NCBI RefSeq assembly: GCF_016899955.1
Contig: NZ_JACJJL010000012.1
Coordinates: 51,918 to 115,917 of the forward strand
Reading direction: 5' to 3'
DNA from: Marseilla massiliensis
GTDB taxonomy: Bacteria; Bacteroidota; Bacteroidia; Bacteroidales; Bacteroidaceae
DNA: 64,000 nt
In this document: piece by piece, positions 1-8,351 of the stretch
Layout: every line of letters begins with the position of its first letter
How positions within the stretch are numbered: position 1 is the stretch's first letter
Program-made: the position numbers and the translations under genes
The notes under the pieces: generated by a model
The model's database searches: none
The model's input: the letters and a program-made list of their open reading frames with translations, nothing else
Told to the model about the DNA's origin: nothing

Positions 1-188
1 AGGAAGCTCATGTTGCCCAGCTCGCCGAAGTGCATCTTTATTGCCACAAACTTGCCGTCCATGTCGATGTTGCCAATGCCGGCGGCCTTGATTAGCCTTT
101 TCAGCTTGTCGGCCGGCCCCTCGTCGGGGCGGCAGCGGAAGTCGGTGAAGAACACCTTTGATGTGTCTTTCGTCACAGTTTCGTTCAT
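1..188 (-). CDS. DUF362 domain-containing protein, N-terminal part (runs off window)
   Basis: Only the first 62 codons are inside the window; the gene continues beyond base 1. The ATG is at 188-186. The visible protein starts MNETVTKDTSKVFFTDF and contains VAIKMHFGELGN, which resembles the start of Bacteroidales DUF362 proteins. These are proteins of unknown function, often with ferredoxin-like 4Fe-4S segments further on; those cannot be seen here. A TAnnTTTG box about 120 bp upstream on the same strand could drive it. The family call rests on a short segment, so the function stays open. Confidence 0.6.
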   Translation of the reverse strand, partial: MNETVTKDTSKVFFTDFRCRPDEGPADKLKRLIKAAGIGNIDMDGKFVAIKMHFGELGNMSF

Positions 189-308
189 AGTGTTTGCTCC
201 TTGTCGTTTTCGTTCATAAAGTATTTTGTTCTGAGATAATGCAAGCGGGCCCACTGCGGGCTTGCCCGCCAGTTGCCCGGGTGCCGCCAATCTTATTCAA
301 AGACAATG

Positions 309-316
309 CAAAGTTA
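309..316 (-). promoter_or_regulatory. Putative Bacteroidales -7 box for the DUF362 gene
   Basis: On the minus strand this reads TAACTTTG, a full match to the Bacteroidales -7 consensus TAnnTTTG. It lies 120 bp upstream of the ATG at 188, in the 216-bp gap after the efflux operon. No clear -33 TTTG was found at the expected distance, so this is a motif-only call. Confidence 0.4.
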
Positions 317-404
317 ACCTTTTTCTGTGGTTATCTGTGTAGACGCATTACTTTTTCTTGCCCCGTCCCGTCGGTATTTTGCCTGCGGCCCTGCGCCCGC
401 CCGT

Positions 405-2057
405 TCATTCCCCGGCCATGGGCTTAGCTTGCGACCTGCTTTCCGCGTGGCCGTCGGGGGCGTTGCCACCGTGCCCTCCGGCCACCTCGGCGGCTTCCTC
501 ACGGCGCAGCCGCCTCCAGCTCGGCATCTTTTTCAGCTCACGGCGCATGGGCGCGTCGTATAGCATGAAGAGCAACAGCAGCGCCAGGCAAGCGTAGGTG
601 CACCAGCCGTAAATCTGTTTTAGGCCCACCTCTATCGTGCGTGGCACAAACTCCGCCATCATCCGGGCCACGGCCCCAGTGCCTCCGGGCATCGCCACAC
701 GGTCTATCGCCGCCCCGTAGCGGGCCGTGTTGTCGGCCGTTAGATACTGCAGGGCCTCGGTGTAAATGGCCGACCCCGTCACGCCGCCAACAACCATGTG
801 CAGCATGTTGAACACGCTCAGAGCCTGGAAGAAGTGGCGGAACGTCATGATCTCCTCCAGGCAAACCATGAACGTGGCACTGAGCACGGCGTAGGCAAAT
901 CCGCGGCAGGCCACGGGCAGGTAGAGCTGTGATATGTGGATGTCGGCAGACAGGGTGAAATAGAACCCCGCCAGGTAGCAGGCCAGCACGGCTATGCCCA
1001 CCGCCAGCAGCCTGAGGTAGCCCAGCCGCCATACGTGCATCCACCGGAAGGCGAAGAGGCAGCCCGCCACTATGCCGCCCAGCGCAGGCCAGTCGAGCCT
1101 CATGCTCACCGTGGCGCCGTAGTGCATGACGCCCTCATAGAACACTTCCTCGAGCGAGCTCTCTGCCGCCAGGAGCATCTCTACCACTGTGATGAGCAGC
1201 AGTATGGCCGCCAAGTGCCTGTAAGTCCACATCTGCGGTTCTATGTACGGGTGGCGAATGTGGAGCATACGGCCCACGCATGCCGCCAGGGTCACAGCCG
1301 CCGCGGCCGCCACCGCCATCATCACATGGCTGGCCCACCAGTCGTGGTAGTCGCCGTAGGCCAGCATGTAAGCCACTTCGAGCAGCAACAGGGCCCAGAG
1401 CAGAGCCCCCAGCCAGTCGATGCCTACCAGCGGAAACTTCTTCACTATGCGGACGTGGCGGGTGCACAGCGTTATTATGAGCAGGTCGGCCATCATCAGT
1501 CCTGCCACCAGCCAGTGCATCGCCGTCCAGTGGTAGTGGTGCATCAGCGTGGTTGCGGCTATGTCGGCCACCTGCATGCTTCCCAGTATCACGATATGCA
1601 GCATGGGGAAAAACACAGTGAAGTCGCGGTTGGGCGTCATCCACAGCTGTATGGTCGACATGCACTCAAACGTTCCCTGTATCTTGCACACGCCCTCGAC
1701 GAAGCACACTGCCCACAGCAGCGGCAGAAACGATATGTGCGGTGCGGCCAGGTTGCAGGCCATTACGCCCGTGGCGGCCGCTGCGAGCAGCGTCTTGTTG
1801 GTAAACCTGAACTTCATCCTGAACAGAATAGGGAAGTAGACGGCCATTCCCGCCAGGTTGGCGTAGAGGCACATGAGCAAGTCTTCGCGCATCATGGTCG
1901 TCTCGCCCATCATCTCGGCCATGGTGCCGAGGTACAGTCCGCCCGACAGCTGGAACGTCACGGCCACGAATACGTAAAGCCACGGTTGCAGCCTGCGCGG
2001 CACAGCGCGGCGCATCATGGGCATGGCGAACGGCCCGTTGGTTACCGGTGCTCCCAT
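405..2057 (-). CDS. MFS efflux transporter, EmrB/DHA2-like
   Basis: This 550-residue polytopic inner-membrane protein has many hydrophobic segments (for example LYVFVAVTFQLSGGLYLG near residue 30), consistent with a 14-TM DHA2-type major facilitator. These drug:proton antiporters work with a periplasmic adaptor and an outer-membrane channel. Its start codon lies one base after the stop of the adaptor gene (TGA-C-ATG), so translation is probably coupled. The TolC-like gene lies just upstream on the same strand, giving the classic TolC-EmrA-EmrB set. The extreme C-terminus is charged and hydrophilic. The substrate cannot be predicted. The transport role is well supported; the exact family assignment is by resemblance. 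Confidence 0.82.
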   Translation of the reverse strand: MGAPVTNGPFAMPMMRRAVPRRLQPWLYVFVAVTFQLSGGLYLGTMAEMMGETTMMREDLLMCLYANLAGMAVYFPILFRMKFRFTNKTLLAAAATGVMACNLAAPHISFLPLLWAVCFVEGVCKIQGTFECMSTIQLWMTPNRDFTVFFPMLHIVILGSMQVADIAATTLMHHYHWTAMHWLVAGLMMADLLIITLCTRHVRIVKKFPLVGIDWLGALLWALLLLEVAYMLAYGDYHDWWASHVMMAVAAAAAVTLAACVGRMLHIRHPYIEPQMWTYRHLAAILLLITVVEMLLAAESSLEEVFYEGVMHYGATVSMRLDWPALGGIVAGCLFAFRWMHVWRLGYLRLLAVGIAVLACYLAGFYFTLSADIHISQLYLPVACRGFAYAVLSATFMVCLEEIMTFRHFFQALSVFNMLHMVVGGVTGSAIYTEALQYLTADNTARYGAAIDRVAMPGGTGAVARMMAEFVPRTIEVGLKQIYGWCTYACLALLLLFMLYDAPMRRELKKMPSWRRLRREEAAEVAGGHGGNAPDGHAESRSQAKPMAGE

Positions 2058-2058
2058 G

Positions 2059-3096
2059 TCAGTGCTTCACTTTACATTCCACGTTGAGGCCGGCGCGCAA
2101 CCTCTTCAGCTTGTCGGCGTCGTTGCCCGCAAGGGTTATCCTTACCGGCACGCGCTGCTCCACCTTTACAAAGTTGCCCGTGGCGTTGTCTTGCGGTATG
2201 AGCGAGTAGGCGGCGCCGGTGGCTCCGGATATGGCCTCCACCTTTCCTGTGTATGTCACGCCCGGCACGGCGTCGGCCGTCAGCACCGCCTCGTCGCCCA
2301 CGCTGATGTTGTTGAGTTGCGTCTCGCGGTAGTTGGCCGTCACCCACAGGTCGGCATCGTCCACAATCTCAACCATCGTCTGTCCCGGTTGCACCAGCTG
2401 GCCCTCGTGTATGCCCTTGCGTCCGGTCGTTCCGTCGCAGCTGGCCACTATCACCGTGTACGAAAGGTTGAGCCGTGCCAGGTCGACGGCAGCCTCGGCC
2501 ACCCTCACCGCCGCCTCGTTCTGTTCCAGCCTGTGGCCCTGTTCGTCTTTGGCCAGGGCCGTAGAGTGCCTGGCCCTCGTCAGCCCCTCGTAGCGGGCCT
2601 TGGCCGACTCGTATGCCGTCTTCACATTGTCATGTTGCTGCTGCGTCACAGCGTCGTGTGCCAGCAGCAGCCTGTACCGCTTCCATTCGCGCTCGGCGTT
2701 GTCCATCTGCACCTTGGCCTCGTCTATTCCGGCGTCGCTCACCCACAGGTTGTTCCGTGTTGTGGCAATGCCCGTTGTCGTGGCCCTTCTGCCCGAGGTG
2801 GCGTTGGCCAGGTCGGCCTCGGCCTGCGCCAGCCGTAGGCGGAACTCAGCGTCTTCTATTATCACCAGCGTGTCGCCCTTGTGCACAGTTTGGTACTCCT
2901 CGAAGCAAACCTTCTTGACAAAGCCCTGCACCCTCGAGTTCACCGGTGTGATGTGTCGTCCCACCTGTGCGTTGTCGGTGTATTCCACTCCCGGGTGCAC
3001 AAACCGGGAGCAGACATACGCCAGTCCTGCCACAATGAGTGCTATCACCACAGTGTTGTATATTCTCTTTTTAGTATTTCTTGAAATCATAGTCAT
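2059..3096 (-). CDS. HlyD/EmrA family membrane-fusion (periplasmic adaptor) protein
   Basis: This 345-residue protein has one N-terminal membrane anchor (VVIALIVAGLAYVC, about residues 16-30). A lipoyl/barrel-sandwich half follows (VNSRVQGFVKKVCFEE), then a long alpha-helical hairpin (about residues 75-200) and the second lipoyl half with a beta-barrel domain (VTANYRETQL). This is the normal architecture and length of an EmrA-type adaptor linking an inner-membrane MFS pump to a TolC channel. It overlaps nothing, and its stop is one base before the emrB-like ATG. ATG codons at 3096 and 3090 are both possible starts. The 271-bp gap between it and the TolC-like gene holds degenerate repeats. Confidence 0.88.
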   Translation of the reverse strand: MTMISRNTKKRIYNTVVIALIVAGLAYVCSRFVHPGVEYTDNAQVGRHITPVNSRVQGFVKKVCFEEYQTVHKGDTLVIIEDAEFRLRLAQAEADLANATSGRRATTTGIATTRNNLWVSDAGIDEAKVQMDNAEREWKRYRLLLAHDAVTQQQHDNVKTAYESAKARYEGLTRARHSTALAKDEQGHRLEQNEAAVRVAEAAVDLARLNLSYTVIVASCDGTTGRKGIHEGQLVQPGQTMVEIVDDADLWVTANYRETQLNNISVGDEAVLTADAVPGVTYTGKVEAISGATGAAYSLIPQDNATGNFVKVEQRVPVRITLAGNDADKLKRLRAGLNVECKVKH

Positions 3097-3167
3097 GCAA
3101 TTTGTATTGTTGTTTAATGTTTGTTATTGCTCAGTATATGCTTCCCGCCTCTACAGTCTTCCCAAGG

Positions 3168-3348
3168 CATCCGGCCAAGGCAGTTGTCTGCCAGCTCCTC
3201 CAGCTCCTTTACCTCCCTGTCATTCAGCCGTGGCAAATGTCCTCTAACTCCCCATTGCCTTCTCATAACTCACTCTACCTCCCGGGCATCCAGCCGTGGC
3301 AATTGTCCTCTAACTCCTTCTGCCTTCTCATAACTCCCTCTACCTCCC
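3168..3348. repeat. Degenerate tandem repeats between tolC-like and emrA-like genes
   Basis: Two clear copies of a 62-63 bp unit lie at 3221-3283 and 3287-3348. They share blocks such as CAGCCGTGGCAA, TGTCCTCTAACTCC and TGCCTTCTCATAACTC. A third, more decayed copy starts at 3168 (CATCCGGCCAAGGCAGTTGTC). The CTCTAACTCC core recurs in the intergenic tract near 38.3-38.5 kb. The tract has no supported coding capacity. Confidence 0.75.
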
Positions 3349-3367
3349 AATCCATCCCTCCCTCGGC

Positions 3368-4681
3368 TCACAGCGTATGCGTAAGATACCTCATGCGGTA
3401 ATAGTTGAAAATCACGTTGATGCGGGCGTCAGCCAGTGCCAGGTCGGCGCCCAGCTTAGCGTTGGCCGCATCGAGCAAGTCGGTGAGCAAGGCCAGGCCG
3501 TTGCGGTATCTGTTGTTAGTCACATGGTAGTTTTCGTCGGCCAGTTGCACATTCTTCTCATGGGTGTCCACCTCCTTGAATGCCGTCATGAAGTTGGTGT
3601 ATCCCGCCTGCACGGCGTTTTCCACCCGTTCGCGGGCCAGGCTGTGCATTTCGGCCGCCTGCCTCACCTTGAGCCGGGCCTGCTTCAGCCTGCCCGTGTT
3701 TTTGAACAGCGACGAAATGTCATAGCTGACGCTCAGCCCCACAAACCAGTAGTTGAAGTTGTTGTCGAGCGCGGGCACCTCGATTGTTATGGGCCCGTCC
3801 AGATGGTCGGCAGCCACCATGGCCACCTTTGGCAGCCGCCCGGCCCTCTCGAGCCGGGCTTTCTGACTGTTGGCCTCTATGTCGTTGGCGGCCTGTTTGA
3901 TGTCAATGTTGCCCATGTCGGCCATGGCCTGCCAGTAGGCTTCGCCCTCTGCCGCCACTTCAGCCCCTGCCATGGCCGTGTCCGGCACAATCAGCGTGCT
4001 CACGGGCAGGTGCAGCGTGGTGGTCAGCTTGTGGTTTGCTATGGTTGCGGCGTCGGTCACCTTGGTCAGTTGCAGCCTTAGGCACTCCACCTGCAGTTCG
4101 TAGCGCGTGATGTCGTTTTTCAGGGCCGTGCCCTGCTCGCGCCTCGCCCTCATGTCGGCAATCACCCGTTGGGCCAGTTCAATGTTGTTTTCCAGCACCC
4201 GGGCCTGGTTGTTCAGCTTGTACAGGTCGAGGTAGCATCCCAGCAGTTCGAAGCGCGTGTCCTGCCGGTTCTTCTCCCGGTCCAGTTCGGCCTGTCTCCG
4301 GCCCAGCTCTGCCAGGCGTATGCTGCCGTCGATGGCCCCTCCGGCATATATGGTCTGGCGGGCCTCTATGGCGAAGTTGTTGCCGAAGTGAGGCATGCCA
4401 ATGGTCAGCGCGTTGCCGAAGTCTCTGTCCCACAGCCTGCCGTTGCCCAGGTAGCTGGCCGATGCCGATGCGCTGATGTAGGGCAGGCGGTTTGCCTTGG
4501 CCGCTTTGAGGGCCTCGCCGGCCGCTTCCGTTCCGGTGGTATAGGCCCTGATGCTTTGGCTGTTGGCATCGGCCAGGCTCAACAGTTCGTCGATGCCCAT
4601 TGTGCGCGGCTGGGCATGAAGGTCATGGCTGCACAGTGCTGCAGAGCATAGCAGCACTATGAGCCCTTTTGTTTTGCTCAT
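3368..4681 (-). CDS. TolC-family outer-membrane efflux protein
   Basis: This 437-residue protein has an N-terminal signal peptide (LIVLLCSAALCSHDLHAQ, cleavage expected near residue 24). Two repeats of long heptad-like helices follow, with typical outer-membrane efflux protein (OEP) segments such as LLSLADANSQSIRA near the start and NNRYRNGLALLTDLLDA near the end. It would form the trimeric outer-membrane channel of the tripartite pump encoded by the next two genes. The start at 4681 gives a proper signal peptide. The upstream gap holds no recognised -7 box. Length and order fit the family; the transported compound is unknown. Confidence 0.88.
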   Translation of the reverse strand: MSKTKGLIVLLCSAALCSHDLHAQPRTMGIDELLSLADANSQSIRAYTTGTEAAGEALKAAKANRLPYISASASASYLGNGRLWDRDFGNALTIGMPHFGNNFAIEARQTIYAGGAIDGSIRLAELGRRQAELDREKNRQDTRFELLGCYLDLYKLNNQARVLENNIELAQRVIADMRARREQGTALKNDITRYELQVECLRLQLTKVTDAATIANHKLTTTLHLPVSTLIVPDTAMAGAEVAAEGEAYWQAMADMGNIDIKQAANDIEANSQKARLERAGRLPKVAMVAADHLDGPITIEVPALDNNFNYWFVGLSVSYDISSLFKNTGRLKQARLKVRQAAEMHSLARERVENAVQAGYTNFMTAFKEVDTHEKNVQLADENYHVTNNRYRNGLALLTDLLDAANAKLGADLALADARINVIFNYYRMRYLTHTL

Positions 4682-4760
4682 AAATAAAGATGTTTTGTTA
4701 AGTAGCTGTTAAAAATTAACCGAGATAATTGACCTAGCAGGTGTCTTCCATGTCTTTGCC

Positions 4761-4963
4761 ACCATCTTGTGTGCTCTTTCGGGCCGCATACCCAAGCCTC
4801 ATCGGTCGCGTAGCCCGCTACGCTCTCTCTTCAGACTTTGGCATGCATCTCCGAAATAGCGCACAATTTGATGGCAATTAATTTTGAACACCTACTTAAT
4901 GTTTACGGTGTGGATATGGTTTGGAAAGACCGTGCGGCGTCGCTAAATCAGAGCGGCGACGCC
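4761..4963. repeat. Dispersed intergenic repeat, copy 1, with terminal hairpin
   Basis: The segment 4761-4905 aligns with few gaps to 7602-7745. Shared blocks include CATCTTG, GCACTCTC/GCTCTCTC, GCGCACAATC/T and the GGCAATTAATTTT/CGCAATCGATTTT pair. Copy 1 contains the palindrome CGTAGCCCGCTACG-like core near 4809. It is followed by a perfect 8-bp stem, GGCGTCGC at 4936-4943 with GCGACGCC at 4956-4963. Confidence 0.55.
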
Positions 4964-5217
4964 CCAGAAGTGGAAACTGTGAATCTTGTTTCTGTAAATG
5001 ATTTTATAAGCACTCATTTGCCGGTCATTCCATTTTTCAGGCTGCAAAAATAATAAAAATAAGGATAGTACGTAACTTCCGGATTTCTTGTTTTCACGTA
5101 ATTTAACCCTTGTTGCGCGCCATCACAATGATGTGTCGCCCGTTTGCCTTGCCGTCTTGGCCCCGGGTGGCATCAGGTTGCCAAGTCGCTGTCTGCCAGG
5201 GCTTTTCTGCCTGCCTC

Positions 5218-5258
5218 GCAATATGGCCCGTTTCACGTCGTAAAACGGCCCGTATTGC
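5218..5258. repeat. Long imperfect intergenic hairpin
   Basis: GCAATATGGCCCGTTT pairs with AAAACGGCCCGTATTGC around the loop CACGTCGT; only two positions of the 16-17 bp stem mismatch. It lies 210 bp downstream of the TPR lipoprotein stop on the other strand. It has no T-run and sits in a repeat-rich gap, so a REP-like element is as likely as a transcription-end structure. Confidence 0.55.
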
Positions 5259-5467
5259 ATGGCGTTCAGGGCCGTTTGGCAAGCCGGTTCGGCCTTTGTC
5301 GTTGCCTGCCTTGTCGGGGCGCCGGGCATTGGTGTGCCACTGTCGGTGGCTGTGGCAGTTTGCGGCCTTGCCTCTTTTGGCGTGCGGCGTGCCATGCCGG
5401 TGTGGCCACCCGTCACCGCATTGCCGGCTTTCGGTTGGCAGCAAGCCATGGCCGGGGTGGGTGGGGC

Positions 5468-7147
5468 TTACGCTGCCGCAGCCGTTTTCGCTTTCTTCTT
5501 CAGCCTGTTCTGGGCCTGCCTGAATGCGCTTTCGCTCAGCCCCATTATTTTGCAGATGTCTTCCTTCTCTTTGTTTAGGTAAATGAATATAAGCATTAGC
5601 TTGTTTTGCTTTGTCAGGTTGGTATAGTCGTTCTCCATCTTGTCGTTAAGCCCCGGTATTGCGCAGCAGCAGTAGCCTATGAAGCGAGCCGTCTTGTCGT
5701 TGCTCCATTTGGCTATGCAGTTGTTGTTTATTATGACGTAGTCTGTCATTTCGTACATTTCTGCCAGGCATTGCCGGGCTTCGGGGGCTATGCCTTCGGC
5801 CCGGTTGGGGGCTTGCGCCATTGTTTCCTGCGGGCGTTCCTCCGGCTGCCCGGCCTTTGGGCCATCTTCGGCGTTGCCCTTGTTACTCTCGGCGGCCGCG
5901 TTCAATGTGTTGTACAATATATTTTTGAATTCGCTGTAATTGTCGATTATGGCCTGCAGTTCATGTTTGGCCTTCCTTATCTTTCTCTTAAACAAGGCAT
6001 TTTGGGTGTACTGTTTCATTATTGATATGGCAATCAATGCAATGGCCACAATGGCTATGCAGATTATGCCATGCTTCAGCTTGGCAATTTGTTGCCTGTC
6101 TTTTTGCGCAATGTCGAATGTGGCCTGTATCTCGATGATGCTGTCAGCCTGGTTTCTTCTCGTTATAGAGTTGTTCAGGCTCATCATGCTGTCGCCCAAC
6201 GCGGCAGCATCTTTGTATCGGCCTTGGCCCTGTTTCTCTTTCCTTATTTCTGCCATCATCATCATCTTATAGTTTGGCGTGGCCGTCTTTATGGCTTGCT
6301 TTATCATCGTGTCGGCTGTGGCCATGTCGCCCTTATTCTTGTAAGTTTTTGAGAGTATGTAGTAGGTGTCGTGTTTCGGCCTAAGGTTTATCGACATGTC
6401 GCCATACTTCTTTGCCTTTTCGAAGTCGCCTTTCACATTATATATATTGGCCAGCCCGCTGTAAATGTTTGCCTTGCCAAAAGAGTCTGTGTGTTCGATG
6501 TAAGGTATGCATTTCTCAATGTACGCTATTGCATTGGCCGTGTCTTTCAGGTTGCCGTATATGTCTGATGCTTGCATGTAGATTCCTGGTATTAGAAAAG
6601 CTTTGTCATACTTGATTTTTTCAGCATATATTAGCGCTTGTTTTATATATTTCAGGGCATATCTGTTTTCTCCAAGTCTCTTGTTGAAGTAAGCAAGGCT
6701 TGCATATATCTTGGCTTTTAGGGCGTCATCGCCTGTCTCTTTGGCTATGCCTGCGGCCTCGAGCAGGTTTCTTAAGGCATTTTTTGTTTCGTTTCTGTCA
6801 TATTGTGTGCGTCCTTTGAAATACAATGATCGAGCCAATTTTTGCTTGTCGCCATTCTGCCTGTAGTGCTTTATGCTTATGTCTATCATCGAGTCATTGG
6901 GCAACACTTCGCCATTTCGGAAGCAGAGGTTTGTTTTCTGCAGGTTGTAATGGGCAATGTCTTCTTCTGATTTCAGGTCGCTTGGGGCTATTCGGCTCAA
7001 TTCCGCACGGGCTGAGTCGTAGAGCTTTCTCTCCAAGAGAGAGTCTATTTGTGCCAGGCGCGCCTCGGATGTTCCTTGCGTGCATCCTGCCATTATGGCC
7101 AATATGGATATGAATGTGGTTAGTAATATTGTTCTGCCGAATCTCAT
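5468..7147 (-). CDS. Membrane-anchored TPR lipoprotein with C-terminal HTH
   Basis: The start at 7147 gives 559 residues: a lipoprotein signal (ISILAIMAGC, Cys about residue 21), then several TPR helices (for example ALKYIKQALIYAEK, AIAYIEKCIPYIEH), and a single TM helix near residue 362 (IICIAIVAIALIAISIM). A coiled coil, a Pro/Glu-rich linker and a C-terminal helix-turn-helix follow (EDICKIMGLSESAFRQAQNR). A longer frame reaches 7324, but a -7 box at 7178-7185 lies inside that extension, which supports the shorter start. The layout matches Bacteroidetes proteins that sense in the periplasm through TPRs and bind DNA at the membrane. The lipoprotein signal and the internal TM seem partly redundant. 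The target genes are unknown. Confidence 0.75.
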   Translation of the reverse strand: MRFGRTILLTTFISILAIMAGCTQGTSEARLAQIDSLLERKLYDSARAELSRIAPSDLKSEEDIAHYNLQKTNLCFRNGEVLPNDSMIDISIKHYRQNGDKQKLARSLYFKGRTQYDRNETKNALRNLLEAAGIAKETGDDALKAKIYASLAYFNKRLGENRYALKYIKQALIYAEKIKYDKAFLIPGIYMQASDIYGNLKDTANAIAYIEKCIPYIEHTDSFGKANIYSGLANIYNVKGDFEKAKKYGDMSINLRPKHDTYYILSKTYKNKGDMATADTMIKQAIKTATPNYKMMMMAEIRKEKQGQGRYKDAAALGDSMMSLNNSITRRNQADSIIEIQATFDIAQKDRQQIAKLKHGIICIAIVAIALIAISIMKQYTQNALFKRKIRKAKHELQAIIDNYSEFKNILYNTLNAAAESNKGNAEDGPKAGQPEERPQETMAQAPNRAEGIAPEARQCLAEMYEMTDYVIINNNCIAKWSNDKTARFIGYCCCAIPGLNDKMENDYTNLTKQNKLMLIFIYLNKEKEDICKIMGLSESAFRQAQNRLKKKAKTAAAA

Positions 7148-7177
7148 TGTTTTATGTATTTTATGTTTTAAGTTGTG

Positions 7178-7185
7178 CAAAGTTA
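7178..7185 (-). promoter_or_regulatory. Putative -7 box for the TPR/HTH lipoprotein gene
   Basis: The minus strand reads TAACTTTG, matching TAnnTTTG, 31 bp before the chosen ATG at 7147. Its position argues against starting translation further upstream at 7324. No good -33 element was found. Confidence 0.5.
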
Positions 7186-7435
7186 ACTTATTTTTGTGTA
7201 ATAAGCGTCTTTTCATGCAATAAAAATAGGGTAGCATCTTGATTTTCCCGTAGTCGCTTACAGGAGGAGTGCCGCATCTTGCGTTGCAGGGGCCACACAT
7301 GGTTGCTGCCGACGATGCCGGCACGGTGACGAGGGCATGGTTCTAAGTGGTTTGCCTCGGGCTTTTGCGTAGCCATCTTTCAGTCACCGGCCTTGTTTTT
7401 TCAACCCAAATCGGCCATTAGATAACAAAGTGGTT

Positions 7436-7590
7436 TGATGCCGTTGCCAGGCAGATAGGCTGCCAACGTTGGCGAAAGCGTAGCGGGCTACGACGAGACA
7501 AAGCGGTTGGCAAGATGCCGACAAAAGCATTAAGGCACTTGGAAAGCCAAGATAGGATACTGTGACGTATCACTGGCGGCCTGATGGATG
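7436..7590. repeat. REP-like segment with CGTAGC/GCTACG palindrome
   Basis: It contains CGTAGCGGGCTACG (from about 7479), with TTGGCGAAAG before it and AAAGCGGTTGGCAAGATG after it. The same palindrome, in its complementary form CGTAGCCCGCTACG, lies at about 4809. It is non-coding and of unknown function. Confidence 0.4.
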
Positions 7591-7601
7591 ATGGGGGTTC
7601 A

Positions 7602-7745
7602 ATCATCTTGCACGCTTTTCCGGGTTGTTTTCCAAATCCTCGTTGGTGGTGTGGCCCTTAGCACTCTCTATTCGCGCTTTGAAAAACGTGGCCGTTACTG
7701 CGCACAATCCGTTCGCAATCGATTTTCAAAGGCTGCTTATTGTTG
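7602..7745. repeat. Dispersed intergenic repeat, copy 2
   Basis: This is the second copy of the element at 4761-4905, in the same orientation, more diverged and without the terminal 8-bp hairpin. Matching blocks are CATCTTG, CCAAATCCTCGTTGGT/CCAAGCCTCATCGGT and TGCGCACAATC followed by CAATCGATTTTCAAAGGC. Confidence 0.5.
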
Positions 7746-7896
7746 ATATTATTGATGGGTATGAAAAGTTTTTTTGTGACATTTTATCCTGTTTCTGGGC
7801 TTTTATGCCATGCGCCAATCTCTCAAAACCCCCGTAATTGCGGGATTTTTTGGCTGCAGGTGCACTTTTTTTATGTCACACCAAAATTTCTGCCTG

Positions 7897-7927
7897 TTGC
7901 AAAAGTCAGAAAAACGCCTTAACTTTG
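7897..7927 (+). promoter_or_regulatory. Putative promoter of the secreted-protein locus
   Basis: TTG (7897-7899), a 20-bp spacer and TAACTTTG (7920-7927) fit the Bacteroidales -33/-7 pattern. A transcript would begin about 7934, leaving a leader of roughly 28 nt before the ATG at 7962. Confidence 0.6.
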
Positions 7928-7961
7928 CATCGACAATTGAAACAAAAAAAACTATAAATTT

Positions 7962-8339
7962 ATGATTACTAAAACAAGAATTTTGTCATTGGGCGTCGCG
8001 CTCTTGCCATGGCTGGCAATGCTTGCGTCCGCTGATCTTGAAGTGACCAAGTGGGGAGGTGATAACGATTATGATCGCGACCATGTAGGTGTAGTTCCTC
8101 CGGTTGACATAAAGACCGGTGAAGGTAAGTTTACGGTATTCTATAATGGCAGTGCTGATAAATCTCAGGTGGACATTATGGAGTCGGGCCGCGTGGTTTA
8201 TTCAGATGTTGATAACGTGGCAGGCAAGGCAACCGTCACCTATATGATTCATAATGCTGCGCCCGGAGCTGATTACAGTGTGAGGGTTAAGGTGGGCGGA
8301 CAGGTACGGGCCGTGGCAGAGCTGCCCGTTAACGAGTGA
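7962..8339 (+). CDS. Small secreted protein, DUF3244-like
   Basis: This 125-residue protein has a clear signal peptide (ILSLGVALLPWLAMLASA, cleavage about residue 24). A single Ig-like beta domain of about 100 residues follows (GKFTVFYNG, VDIMESGRVVYSD, ADYSVRVKVGG). Size, export signal and strand pattern resemble the Bacteroidetes DUF3244 family, which has no established function. That family call is by resemblance only. It is the first gene after the promoter at 7897-7927 and sits upstream of the Sel1-repeat and MG2/plug genes, so it may be part of the same surface system. Confidence 0.6.
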   Translation: MITKTRILSLGVALLPWLAMLASADLEVTKWGGDNDYDRDHVGVVPPVDIKTGEGKFTVFYNGSADKSQVDIMESGRVVYSDVDNVAGKATVTYMIHNAAPGADYSVRVKVGGQVRAVAELPVNE

Positions 8340-8351
8340 TATGTCTTTACC

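Larger units (their letters stand above)
4682..5467. other. Intergenic region rich in repeats, no supported gene
   Basis: This 786-bp stretch lies between the start of the tolC-like gene and the stop of the TPR lipoprotein gene. It holds a dispersed repeat (4761-4963) and a strong hairpin (5218-5258). Several overlapping open frames on both strands encode low-complexity, Cys/Trp/Arg-rich or Pro/Ala-rich strings without signal peptides or family features, so none is annotated. Confidence 0.6.
7186..7895. other. Intergenic region between divergent genes, with repeats
   Basis: No gene is supported in these 710 bp. Two repeat-like segments are present: 7436-7590, containing the palindrome CGTAGCGGGCTACG near 7477, and 7602-7745, a copy of the element at 4761. 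The short open frames here lack family features and have AT-rich or REP-like composition. Confidence 0.55.

Noticed and set aside
936..2087. Long plus-strand open frame opposite the EmrB-like gene
   Set aside because: It is His- and Gln-rich with no hydrophobic or family pattern and lies exactly antisense to a well-supported transporter gene: a shadow of GC-rich codons.
4838..5053. 71-codon open frame in the tolC-TPR gap
   Set aside because: It overlaps the dispersed repeat and its hairpin, and has no signal peptide, family motif or promoter.
5103..5582. Several overlapping frames on both strands upstream of and over the TPR gene end
   Set aside because: They have biased composition, span the 5218-5258 hairpin, and are mutually overlapping. 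None has a recognisable product.
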